From assembly GCF_004798865.1 (NCBI RefSeq), contig NW_025336401.1:1406239-1470238 (forward strand): a stretch of 64,000 bases of DNA, written 5' to 3'. This document shows, in pieces, positions 11,016-21,145 of the stretch (its first letter is position 1; each line of letters starts with the position of its first letter). The position numbers were made by a program, and so were the translations under genes. Source of the stretch: Varanus komodoensis. Taxonomy: Eukaryota > Chordata > Lepidosauria > Squamata > Varanidae. The notes under the pieces are model-generated. The model worked only from the letters and a program-made list of their open reading frames with translations, was not told the origin of the DNA and did no database searches.

Positions 11016-12251
11016 GCCCCTGGAAGGATAAACGCTCCCCTCCTCGGTGCTATGGAATGAGGACCTCCTTGCAGTTCAGTGCATGAACAGCTGGCATATA
11101 CGACGATTAACAAGTTGTTAATCCGCCTTTATCACTGCATTTATGCCTCGCCTTTCTTCGCCCTGTCGCAAGCGAGCAGGCACGGCTTGCAAATGGGTAC
11201 CTGGGCCCCTTTTGCTGGGGACTACGTGTCATTGCTCGAAAGTTGCATTTGCATGCGGGCACTTCTCGTGTGTATTCATTGGTGTGGGTGAAGGCAACTC
11301 ATATCCATATATTTAGAAAAGCTTGAAAGAAAAAGAACAGTTGGCAACTGAAGGCTTGCTTTCTGCATATCGCTTCTTGGGGGAAGGAGAATGTTCTGTT
11401 TGTGGGAAGCGGAGAGGCTGATGTTTGTTTTTCAGAAATGTCTGCTGCTCCCGTTCTGTGCCAGGGCCTGTGCCAAGGGCTTGGAATATGTGAAAGAAGC
11501 CAAACTTGAAGGCTGCCTGCTGAACAAATCGCAGCGAGCAGTGGAGATAAAGCTGGAAGGAGGGAGGGGAAGCCGGCGGGAGTGGGGTGCCGTTCGCATG
11601 TGTCCCTGTCTGGCTTCGTTTGGGGGAACGCTCTTCTCCCTTCCAACCTGTGGCACAGAAGCGGGCCAAGGGGGGCCTCTGCAGGCCCAGAGGGCAGGGC
11701 TACCAGGCTCAAGCTGCGAAGGGGCAGATGTTGGTTGAATGTTAGGAGAAGTGTTTTGGCGACGGGTCCAGCAAGGGGACCCGTTCTGCGGGGGGGGGGC
11801 TCTCCCTGGCCGTGCGTCTTCCAGCTGAGACTGGACACTCTTGGGTGGGGATAGGTTGGCACAGCTGTGCCGAACAGGGGTCTGGGCCAGCCAGCTTTTA
11901 TGGCCCCCGCTTCTGTGATCTGAAGCCTACCGTGTTCACTAAAATACTATAGAGCCACTGACTGGGGCTGCTTCCATTTTCCTCTTGTATGGGAGGTGCA
12001 GAAACGGCAGAGCTGTCAGCAACGGGCGCTGCTCCCGCCTGACCAGTGTGGGCACCACGCTGGAGGACAGGGGGCCTCTTCCCCCTTTGGAAGACCAAAA
12101 TGCATCCTGGGAATGGCTTCACCTCTCATGTTTCCTCACTGGCTGGGGCTGCGCCCGTGCGATGGGACTGACGCCCAGCACCATGGACAGGGTGCAACCT
12201 CAGCAAATTTGGGGGGTGCCGTTGGTGCATGCACAGACTCGCACGGTTCCC
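11016..12251. other. Unassigned intergenic DNA
   Basis: Nothing recognised apart from a 10-nt G-run at 11790-11799. Confidence 0.45.
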
Positions 12252-12525
12252 AGAGTGGCAGAATGGTAGAACTGGGCGGGGTCAGGAAGGGTGTCAGGAC
12301 GAACCCCCGCGCAGTGCAGGGCTCCCAGTTGAACCATCCCTTTCAGATGACCTTCCAGCTCCTCCTTGAATGCCTCCGGTGCAGGAAACCCCACCACCTC
12401 GTTAGGTCAAGGGTTCACTGCCAGACTGCTCCAAATATCAGGATGTTTTTCCTGATGTCCACCTGGGATTCGGCTCCTTGGAACTTGTTATTCTGTGTCC
12501 TGCACTCCGGCCTGATGGAGAAGAG
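12252..12525 (-). mobile_element. CR1 LINE 3' end (copy A of a tandem pair)
   Basis: On the plus strand it reads as the complement of a CR1 3' end. It starts with a worn agaatggtagaactgggc, the complement of the CR1 tail region. It then carries the C-terminal coding complement, including tttttcctgatgtccacct, and ends near tgtcctgcactccggcctga. Both length and divergence point to an old 5'-truncated copy. Another copy in the same orientation abuts its 5' end. Confidence 0.8.
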
Positions 12526-12940
12526 ATCATAGAATCATGGAAGGGTCGTGTTGGAAGGGGCCATGAAAGCCATCAGGGCCAGCCCCCTGCCGTTGTAGGT
12601 CACCAATTTACACCATCCCACTGAGAGGGCTGCCCAGTTTTGCCTTGAACCCACCGCTCCGGGCAGCTGGTTCCACAATCGCGGCACCCGACTGTGAGGA
12701 AACTCTTCCTGATGTCCAGCCTGAATCTGGGCCCTCCTCTCCGAGACAAACCTTCAAGCCCTTGTGCAGCACCTTCATAGCCCTGCTCGGCCTTCTCCTC
12801 GCCAGGCCGAACATGCCCCGCTCCCTCAACCTCTCCCCACAGGGCTTGGCTCCCAGTCCCCGGGTCATCCTCGCTGCCCTCCCCTGGAGCCCCGTTCGCG
12901 AGCCCGTTGTTGGGCTGCGCCACCCAAGACTGCAGGGGGG
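12526..12940 (-). mobile_element. CR1 LINE 3' end (copy B of a tandem pair)
   Basis: Begins with atcatagaatcatggaaggg, the complement of a nearly canonical CR1 tail (ATTCTATGAT). The 3' UTR and C-terminal ORF2 follow, with cttcctgatgtccagcctga and ctctccccacagggcttggc as markers. It ends close to a 10-nt G-run at 12935-12944. The tail is better preserved than that of copy A, so B is likely the younger, inserted beside or into A. Confidence 0.85.
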
Positions 12941-13004
12941 GGGGTGTGAGGGGGATTTCTGTGTCGGAAAGCCTTCCCCTGTACAGACAACCACATCCAT
13001 CAAT

Positions 13005-13152
13005 GGCATGGTGGAGATGCACATCACTGGAGTGTGCCTCCGTAAACCAGTTGCTGGGGAACATGGGTGCTGTTGCACCTCTGTCCTGCCTGTGTGTTCC
13101 CCTTGGGCAACCAGCTGGGCACTGTGTGAGCAACAGGTTGCGGGACTAGGTG
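13005..13152 (+). mobile_element. CR1-related LINE 3' UTR fragment (second tail family)
   Basis: Contains ccagttgctggggaacatgg, followed by a phrase on the pattern gctgttgcac, gtcctgcctgtgtg and ttccccttgggcaacc. I recognise this as part of a common squamate CR1-like 3' UTR that normally ends in TATGTTCTTATG-type repeats. The terminal repeat is missing. A downstream portion of the same family occurs at 24725-24960. Confidence 0.55.
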
Positions 13153-13349
13153 TGTCTGGCCTGACCCGCAGGGCTGTGGTGTCCTTCCCTGCAAGGCAGG
13201 CTAGGAAGGGGGCATGTGTAAGCAGACGGGGGGCAGGGGCCAGTGGGGGTCTTGCTCACACGGCAGGCGCCGTGTCAGAAGTGCTGCCCTCCACCCGAAA
13301 AGCAAGGGCAAAGGCACCGGTGCCCGTTCCTCCCAAATCCAAACTCTGC

Positions 13350-13530
13350 AAAGGCCGATTTTTTTGTTGAATAAAAATATTCCCACGTAATTGCTTGAGA
13401 AGTTAATGGCTCGGCCGTGAGCTTGCATCAGCCACACTTGATTGTTGCAACAAATTCATCACTTTTGTGAATTAAGAACAATCTACTCGATGGACTGCTT
13501 ATACCGCAGAGCTATCTATCTGTCGGCTTC
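13350..13530. other. AT-rich island, possible conserved noncoding element
   Basis: AT-rich and repeat-free; contains AATAAAAAT, TTAATGG and GTGAATTAAG. Could be regulatory; no direct evidence. Confidence 0.25.
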
Positions 13531-14479
13531 TGCGGAGGCGCACCTCCTTGGCCCGGTGCGTGGCGTGAGGAACCCTCCTCTCCCCTCCTGCTCGGGGCAC
13601 TCGCTCTTACACCTGTGCAAGCCAGAAAACTGGGCAGGAAGGCAGGTCTGCAGGGCACTGGCAGAAGGGGGTCAGCTGTGGGCTCCAGACGCTGAAACCA
13701 GAGGCCTCTGAGCTCCACAGAGCAGCCCCGGAGGCTGAGCCTAACCAGAAATAGCCGGCCTCGTGCTTGTCCGAAAACGGTCTGCCTGCCTCCCTCCCTC
13801 CACACGGTCGCTTCAGCTTCCGCAAGAAATCCCTGAATTCCGCAGGGCAGAGTGGGGGGCTGCCTAACGCCAGGCTTTGCTGGAGCCCTCCCGCCGGCCC
13901 CCATGCAGAGGTCATGTGAGGGTCTTGGGGTCGCAGCATAGCAAAAAGCCCTGGACTGACCATCCTCTGCCACCGCCTAGTTTGCGTAGGCGCTCGCGGG
14001 AGAAGGTTGTCGACAGGCAGCTCAGCAGGAAATGGAATGTATCAAGCACCTGCAGTGGCAATTACCTTATTAACCGTGGCCGTTCAAAAGACAGCTCCTG
14101 CGTAAAAGCACAAACGTCCTTGCCAGGGTGAGCTGGTTCCCGCACAAGCCCTGTGGCCGTGCAAACCGGGCCCTTATGGCCCACCCGGGCACACACACCG
14201 TCACCTTGCTGGGCACAGCTTCTCGGGGACGGACGGAGCCCCGCCAAGCCACCCCGGCCGTTTGGATGACACACGAAGCGCAGCGTCTCCCTGGGCTGAC
14301 ATTCACGGCCATCTGCCGCGGCCCTTTTCATTTGTGATCAGAGCGTCCTCATCCTGATGTCCACGCAACGCGAAGCTCCGGGTGGCCAGCAGAAGCCCTT
14401 CTCTTCTGGAATTCCGTGCGGCTGCCGTCTCTCTGGCCTCCCCTCCGCGCTGTTCCTCTGGGTCACCGTACACTGATCT
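13531..14479. other. Unassigned intergenic DNA
   Basis: No recognised gene or repeat. A small AT-rich patch (14030-14110) interrupts otherwise GC-rich sequence. Confidence 0.45.
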
Positions 14480-14830
14480 CCTTAATGGCTCTTCACAAGA
14501 CACACTTTGGTAAATACCCATTTAATTGTTTTTGAAGTATGTTCTGCTGATAGTACAGGCTGTAAAAAAATCAATATGATGGTGACACTCAAGCAAGGAT
14601 TTTGTGATCCATGGCAACTTGGCAAATTGGCTTCTTTACGGAGAGTTTGTGCAGACTGCTTCGAATGTTGTTTTGCAAAGATTTTTTGAGAAGGGGGTTG
14701 TATAACTTTAGTCAAGCTGTTGTGAGCCAGTCTGAGTGGAAGCGGCTGTACCTTCTCACGCATTCATTTTCCACTCCTAGTATTTTAAATTTCACAGCCG
14801 GCAGTCGGGGTTAAGATCAAAGGGTCCATC
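14480..14830. other. AT-rich island, candidate conserved noncoding element
   Basis: About 350 bp of AT-rich, CpG-poor, repeat-free sequence with homeodomain-like ATTTAATTG and TTTTAAATT motifs. Small frames are present but carry no domain. Confidence 0.27.
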
Positions 14831-15059
14831 GGGTCATAATTTAGCTTCTGGGGATGTGGGAACTCTCAGTCCGAGGGCTTCCACTGATTCTGTGTACATT
14901 CTTGCAAGTTCCTCAGTATTTTGCATGATGAGGGGCCTCTCAACTTTAATTTTACCTGGGGAAAGTGGGCTTCCGCAGACAGTATAGGACTCTCCTGAAC
15001 AGCTTCCTGTGTCTTAACAATCCCAGCCCTGTCCTGCCCCTCTCATATTTTGCCTGAAG

Positions 15060-15712
15060 GAAGAGTGCATTTAAATCTTGGAATTTCAGTTTGCAGATGA
15101 TACAAAACTGGGCAGAATAGCAAACACCCTGGAAGAAGGCAGAAGATTTCTGGGTGATTTTGATAAGCTTGATGCTGGGCTGAAAGCAACAGAAAGAGAT
15201 TCCATAGGGACAAGTGCCAAGTCCTCCACTTAGGAAAAAGAAACCAAATGCATCGATACAGGATGGGGAATATGTGGAGTGACTGTGCACATAGGCTAAA
15301 TATGAGCCAACAGTGTGATGCAGCTGCAAAAAGGGCAAATGCTATTTCGGGATGCATTAATAGAAGCATCGCTTCCAGTTCAAGAGAAGCACTAGTTCCC
15401 CTGTGCTCCTCACTAGTCACTCCCTGTCTGGAATGCTGTGTCAGAATCTCTTCCCGCTGATACCAGAGTGCAGGACACAGAGTAATCAATTCAAGCTGTG
15501 GCAATCCAGATTCAGGCTGGACATCAGGAAAAGCTTCCTCACTGTCAGAGCAGGTCATGGACTCCCACCCCAGAGACATTCAAAAGAAACTGGACATCCA
15601 TCTGTGTGGGACGGTGCAAATTGGTAACTTGCAGTGGCAGGGAGCTGGACCTGGTGGCCTTCGTGGCCCCTTCCAGCTCTGCAATTGCATGATTCATGAT
15701 TCTGTGATTCTA
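15060..15712 (+). mobile_element. CR1 LINE, internally deleted 3' part
   Basis: Starts in the RT-to-C-terminal part of ORF2 (cagatgatacaaaactggg matches the CR1 FADDTKLG-like motif) and continues through tatgagccaacagtgtgatg. At about 15435-15450 it jumps from the upstream block (ending ctgtctggaatgctgtgt) to the C-terminal block (starting ctcttcccgctgatacc), losing roughly 200 bp of the expected sequence. The 3' UTR ends with gattcatgattctgtgattc, a worn ATTCTATG-type tail at 15685-15712. No frame survives along the whole length. Confidence 0.85.
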
Positions 15713-16889
15713 GAGCACAGTCTGTTCTAAAGCCTGTTTCCTTGCTTAGCTTGGACGATAAAGTAGTCGGTTTGTGTAGTCCAGCGGTGGGCCATCTCCA
15801 GGACTCAGCCTGCTGCATCGCCCTCGCCAAAGGCCACCGTGGCTCAGATGACCCCCGGTGTCGCCAAAACGGTGCCGCAGCTGCTGCCGCGGGCGCCAGA
15901 GCTCTCCTTCCTTGGAAGCAGGAACCTACTCCCAGGTGGAAACACCTTGCTTCCGTGTACAGTTCTCTCCCTGCCCCACTGCATGCAGACCCTTGGCTGC
16001 GCCTGGCCCATTTCTGGGGTATGTCCACATGAATGAAAGGCCGTGTCTTCAGGTGGAAAGAGTGGCAGGCTGACACACACCTTGATCTTTCCCCCCGGTG
16101 CTGAGGTGTGTTGCCGCTTCCTGCAATGCAGTGCACATAATGATGTTTGGCACCAGTATTATTGCAGTTAAAAAAAGAGACCGGGAGTTAATGTAGGGTC
16201 CAGCGTGTAAGCTCCATCCTTGTCCTTCAATAAAGTTGAGATCCTGTGATGCAAAGGAGGAGGAAAAGGCTGGGTGGCCGCTTGTGTCCCGGCAGAACCG
16301 AGGGATCCTGGTGGAGAGGCCCGGTGAAGCCAGGTCCAGGTTTGTCTTCCCAAAGGTGCAAGGTAAGTTGCTCAGTGGAAGCGGCAGAAGACATGCAGTG
16401 GGAGCTGAGCAGTGGAGACCCGTGAGGAGCATCTCAAAGGCAGCTGAAGGACAGATGAGACATGCAAGAGGGATTTGGGAGAATCACCTTGTGGAACTTG
16501 CCAGGAAAGCATCCCAGGCAAGAGATGAAAGACGCGGGAAAGACAACTGAAGAGGAGGGGCTCTCAGTCACCTGCACTGCACAGCGTCTGCCCCCAAGGC
16601 CTCCTGGGGGTACCTTTCCTCCGATCGCACAGACCTGATGGGGACTGGGCAAGTGAGCTTCAGCGGTGCCCTGATGGGACCGTGGGCCGGCTCGCCGGCA
16701 TCCTCTTCCTCAGGCGCTCTTCAGCCAAGGCTACTGGGCCAAAAAGCCGGAGCGGGGTCACCCTCTCTGTGTCCCGCTGGCTGTGAAAATGGGTTTCCGT
16801 AGGCAAAAGCTGGTCTGCTTTGCAGGCAGCGAGGCCAGGGGGCCTTTGGGCTACAAAATGGCTATGAAAAATCTCCCCATGGGGTCCTG
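15713..16889. other. Unassigned intergenic DNA
   Basis: No domain or repeat recognised. A good donor-like aggtaagt occurs at 16360 after a short open frame, but nothing else supports an exon. Confidence 0.4.
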
Positions 16890-16935
16890 CTGGCTGGGGA
16901 TAATGTGAATTGTAGTCCGGCACATCTGGGCACAG
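16890..16935. repeat. Palindromic dispersed repeat fragment
   Basis: Contains ctggctggggataatgtgaa, then ttgtagtccggcacatctgg, the right half of the repeat described at 1251. Confidence 0.5.
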
Positions 16936-17737
16936 AGACTGCATCCAGCCAGAGTGGGCATGTGACCCCACGCCATTGGCTCTGCTGGGCAGCCCTGAGG
17001 GCAGCGGACGCCCCGAGTCGCTCACCCCTGCCCTGGTGGCCGCAGGAACAGCTGGCCGTTATGGGGCTGCCCCCAGCTCTGCGCCTGCTCCCATAAGGCA
17101 GCCTTCCCACCCTGCTGCCCTCCAGGTGGCATGGACCGCAGCGTCCACTGGCCCTAGCCAGCATGTCCAGAGGTCAGGGAGACACGGCGGGTGCCAACTT
17201 AGGGGAAAGATGGGGCTCTGCATTTCTCATTGGGCCTGGATAGTTCCCCCCCCCGCCCCCTGAATCTTCTTAGGAGAGCTGCTTCTGGAAGGAACTGCAA
17301 TGAGGCAAAGCTTTGCCATGGTTGAATTTAGTGAGGAAAGATTGCCTGTGCCCCTACGGGCTCCGCCTCCGAAGGGTGGTCGCTGGGCTGCAGGACCTCG
17401 GCATGGGGTGCCGGGTCCCCCCCGGCCTCCCGGCTCTGCCTAGTAGCGGCCCAGGTGGCCTTTCCTAGCTTAGGACACGGGCTGCTGGCGAGAGGAGGGC
17501 ATCTCCCTGTGGCTGGAAGGCGGGCTCTTTGGCTGACGTGCCTCCGCACCCTTCCTCTGTGGCCGGAGCTGAGGGGGGTGCGGCCCCCGCGGGACAAGAG
17601 GGGAGCTTTTCCCGGGGAACGCTGGCTGCTCTGCAAGTGCGGGGCTCACCGAGTGAACCAGGGCTGGGAGGAGCCGTGGTGTCCCTCCGCTCGCCCTGCT
17701 GCCCGTCCAGCCCTCCACCCCCTGACCGTGCCTGCTC
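16936..17737. other. GC-rich unassigned DNA
   Basis: A C-rich run lies at 17246. Multiple overlapping frames occur on both strands with no recognised domain. Confidence 0.45.
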
Positions 17738-17800
17738 ACGAGGAAGCCCCACTGAGTTCAGTGGACTTGTTCCCAGACAAATGGGGGGGATACAGGCCTG
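17738..17800 (+). repeat. Short dispersed repeat (GTCCCACTGAGTTCAGTGG type)
   Basis: gaagccccactgagttcagt, then ggacttgttcccagacaaat and gatacaggcctgcagc, match a repeat I know from squamate DNA: GAGTAAGTCCCATTGA, TTCAATGGGACTTACT, GGATTGCAGCC. The first two parts form an inverted pair. The family name is unknown to me. A second copy lies at 25214. Confidence 0.5.
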
Positions 17801-18379
17801 CAGCGGCACTGGACGTCGGTAGCCATGAATAACAGGCGAACGGGCGGGGGGGGCAGTGGGTTTACTGGGCGGAGTGGAGGTAGTCACATAGCCCCATTTC
17901 TATGGGATGGCGTGACTTGGTGCCCTGCAGCGGCAGGGGGTTGAACCCCGTGGCCTTGTGGCCTCTCCCAACTCTCTTCCATGTTTGCATGATCACAGGC
18001 ATCCAGACAGTGGGGGTGTTTTTGGGTATCTGGGTGGGCAACATGGTGGAATATTCTTTCCTGGAAATGGGGACATTTGCACGTCGAGCTTTTGCGGCAG
18101 CACAAATGCAGCCTGTCCGGTCTTAAAGTCCGGATTCTCCGAGCAGTCTGTGTGTCAGATGCCGGGCACCTGGTGACAGTGCGTGCTCTGCAGTTTGTGC
18201 CATCAGAATAGTTAGGTGCTCCATCTATCGCCAACCAGAGAGACTGCAGCAGATCCCGGGAAAAGGTTTAGATCCGGACCAAGTGCCAGATGTTGCAGGA
18301 CGCTAAGGAAGCAGCACTGCAGTCTCTGCTTTTGATTCTGCTTCTGCTAGTACTGGCGCAGAATTGTGTAATGCGCTTC
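17801..18379. other. Unassigned intergenic DNA
   Basis: Contains a phrase (tggtgccctgcagcggcagg, then gaaccccgtggccttgtggcc) that resembles a very worn CR1 3' UTR near 17900-17990. Otherwise nothing recognised. Confidence 0.3.
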
Positions 18380-18990
18380 GAAGCCGTCTAGTGAGCTATT
18401 CTGAAATCCGCAAGAGCTTTAGTTTTTTTTCTTCCTGTTTTAGAATGTGTCATTGAAATTTGACCCACGTTTATGAGGAAATAAGTGTATTAGCATGGCA
18501 AGCAATAGTCTCTTGGCATTAGATACAGAAATGATTCAGATGGGCTGCACGCTGAATTTAATGCTGCAAAAAAGAAATATAACAGAATGAATAGAAGGGA
18601 GACACTGGGGAAGTAAAATGTTATTGAAAGGAAGAGAGTCATGATGGACTAGTAGAATGACCCATTGAACGGTTCTGAGTGAAGTAATAGAAAAAGAATC
18701 CGCTTTTTTCATAGTGTGGAAACCTTTTAAACTAATGGTCATTCATAGGAAAACATTCTATTTCAACTTAATTGGTAGCTAATCTGGCAGCCCAGAGCAC
18801 TGTCCCTGGGGAGATTTCACACGTCTCCCCAGAAACAAACTTTTCAAAGAAGCCTTCCAATTCAGTGTCTCTCTCTCCAACTTCCGTAAGTCTGGAGTTG
18901 CGATTGCAAATCTGCCTTTCCCCATCAGGTGTCAAGTGGTTTATTTTGCTATATGTCTTCTGTTGAAAAATGCCAAGGGCGTGGCGGTGT
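18380..18990. other. Long AT-rich island, candidate conserved noncoding element
   Basis: About 600 bp, AT-rich, very few CpG, no repeat match and no long frame. It contains several ATTTA/TAAT cores and long non-repetitive words. It is the longest such island in the first third of the window. Confidence 0.3.
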
Positions 18991-20200
18991 GTGTGTGTCT
19001 GTGCGTGATGTCATTCCTGCGCAGTCACCCTGCATCATGGACTGTGTAGGCTCCGTATTGCTGCATACACATACAGACACTATGATTTCGTGAATGAATT
19101 TTGCAGAGATGAAGAAACATTTGGGGTAGACCCATCAATGCTGATTCTATTCACCCCCACAAACAGAACCATGGCAGAAGACTAGCTTTCTTCCTGGTTC
19201 CTGGTTTACACAGAGTAGGTTGTCAATCCTGATTTGTGCAGCTCAGTCTTTGGACAGTCCTTCTGGCAGTCGGGCACAATAAACGTCTTTGGTATTGTCC
19301 CACATGTAACGATTCCCGTAGCGCAATGGGCTATTCTTTGAGTGATGGAGATGTCCGACCAGCAGTGCGGGCCAGAAAATGGGCCCGCCAGGCCCGTGAT
19401 GAGTGTGTTTTTCCGGATGATTGTGTCCTGCACTCTGAGCATAGGTGGGGCTCCTGCTTTGCTTGGTGCAGGGAACGAGCCCAGAATCCTAACGGATCCC
19501 AGGATGTGACATGCAATTACTGTCAGCATGCTGGTTAACAAGTGCCGGATGCTGGCAGGTACGGCAGTGTTAGCAAACGGCTCTGCTGGAAATCTTGGTT
19601 GTCAGGCGGCGAAGTGACAGAGTGCAGCACAGCTCTGTTGTGAGCGAGCATCGTCAAAGAGACATTGCGTGGCTCGTAGCTTGTAAATGCCGAGCGCGGC
19701 GTTCTCCGAGTGACTGCTCCAGACGGCGCTGGCTGGAAGTCAGGGTGGCGACTGCCCTTTTGACTGAATCCGAAAGATGGAGAGCCGGCTGGCCTCCTCA
19801 GCGAGCAGGCTGGGGGCAGGCTGTGAAAGTGAGGAACGTGCTCTAGCCTCGGCATCTGCAGAGAGCCGCTGCTCTCGTGTCTCCCCAGAACAGCCGGTCT
19901 GGACTCTGTGTGGCTCACGGCAACGCTCGGGCAACAGCCAGCAGGCGATTGGCCACCTGCCCACTCCTGGCAGAGGCAAGGAGGCCGGCGTCCCCCGGAT
20001 CCAGCCCCCGGACGAGTGTTTCTCTCCCTCTCTGCCCCTGCTCGCATCTTCAGTGCAACGTGCCACAAGGGATGTCGCTGGTTTTTCAAAAATCCGCCAT
20101 GGGCACAAATAGTTTGCCCTGCAGTAGAAGAGCATATCAGAAGTGAGATGCTCAGTCCTTTAGGAACCCCAGCTGGTTCCCAGGGCTGTCCTCCTCTCCA
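18991..20200. other. Unassigned intergenic DNA
   Basis: A 100-codon plus-strand frame (19236-19538) and a 111-codon minus-strand frame (19206-19541) overlap almost completely. The plus one is Cys/Trp-rich but fits no zinc-finger spacing I know. No repeat recognised. Confidence 0.4.
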
Positions 20201-20415
20201 TGTTTCCTCACAACAACAACCTTGTGTGGTAGGCTAGCCCGAGAGTTATTTGTTTGCTTGTTTGTTATTCAGTTCCATTTCTATGCTGCCCCGTAACCCA
20301 AAGGTTCTCTGGGCAGCTTACGGTACAGGTTTTTGGATGGCTGAGTCACTGGGTGAAATTTGTGGCTGAGTGGAGACTAGAACTCAGCCCAACACTGCAA
20401 ACACGACACCACACA
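20201..20415 (-). mobile_element. tRNA-derived SINE split by an L2 end
   Basis: The outer pieces belong to the SINE family seen at 7656. tttcctcacaacaacaacct (20204-20223) is the tail side. After the interruption come gtggctgagtggagactaga and actcagcccaacactgc (about 20362-20400), the complement of the tRNA-like head. The two pieces are in the right order and orientation, separated by the L2-like segment at 20248-20325. Confidence 0.55.
20248..20325 (-). mobile_element. L2-type LINE extreme 3' end inserted in a SINE
   Basis: Begins with an AT-rich ttatttgtttgcttgtttgt, the complement of a decayed (AAAT)n-like tail. It continues through tctatgctgccccgtaaccc to the gcagcttacggt region, the complement of the L2 GGGCGG-type 3' end seen more clearly at 61611 and 56802. 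Short and diverged. Confidence 0.5.
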
Positions 20416-21074
20416 CACTCTCATTTCAGAGAGGAGGCCATGTGTTGCAGAGTCTTCTGTTCATCCATAATGTGGATGTGCTGGCTGAGGAGATCAGCAT
20501 GCCAGAGTGCCAGAGCCAGAGGGAAAGAGAAGGCCCGCGGTGGCTTTTGGCCATGTTCCTGGAGGGTCCTCCTTTGATGTGGAAGCTGGGTAATTTTCGA
20601 CTCTGCTCTCAGGGGCCTTCTATGCACACCAGGCGCTTCCGAATCTGGTCCAAAGGTTGTGGTCTCCTTGCTGGGCCACCATCCCATGCTTTAAAATGCC
20701 TCAAGATCTCTCGGACCTTGGCATCTTCAAAACTACAGGACGAAGTAGGGTTTGCTTCTGCCACCTGAAGCTAGATAGATATATTTGCATAAGCACAGCT
20801 TTCTAGCATAAAAGGATAATTAATATTTCAAGTTGAATAATAGTATTAGTATCTGTAACAATGCCCCTTGCTTGCCCGCTCTGTCATCTGAAGCTCTCCA
20901 GGGCCGCCTGCTTTCCTCCCAGGCTTCAGGTTCTTGACTTATGGAGAGCTGCAGGAAAGGGAGGCTGGAAAGGAATGGGGTTGTGGATCAGGGACACCTG
21001 CCTGCCACCTTCACATAAACGGATCAGATCCCAGATGCTCGGAGGAGGCTTCTCTGGCTGACGCTGTGCTGGGT
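20416..21074. other. Unassigned DNA with a small AT-rich patch
   Basis: Nothing recognised. 20770-20865 is strikingly AT-rich (ttaatatttcaagttgaata) and could be a small conserved noncoding element. Confidence 0.35.
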
Positions 21075-21145
21075 GGCTGCATTCAGAGTAGGCAATATTG
21101 GGCTGGTTGGCACGAGGTGAGGTCCTATTTGCTCTAAGGCATTGC
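21075..21145 (+). mobile_element. Squamate SINE body fragment
   Basis: attcagagtaggcaatattg, then ggctggttggcacgag and gctctaaggca, match the body of a common lizard SINE that reads CCAGTCAGAGTAGACAATAC, GATGGACCAA, AGTATAAGGCAGC. The head is missing. The same family occurs at 22850. Confidence 0.4.

Noticed and set aside
12645-13370. 241-codon plus-strand frame
   Set aside because: Its first half is antisense CR1 (12526-12940), followed by a CR1-related tail. No independent coding evidence.
16236-16366. Short exon with a good donor site (aggtaagt)
   Set aside because: A single splice-like motif with no acceptor, no known protein match and no neighbouring exon is not enough.
17880-17990. 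Another CR1 3' end
   Set aside because: Only short UTR-like phrases match, with no tail repeat or coding part. Left as unassigned DNA.
19206-19541. Cys-rich 100-codon frame and an opposing 111-codon frame
   Set aside because: Cysteine spacing fits no zinc-binding pattern I know, and both strands are open over the same stretch.
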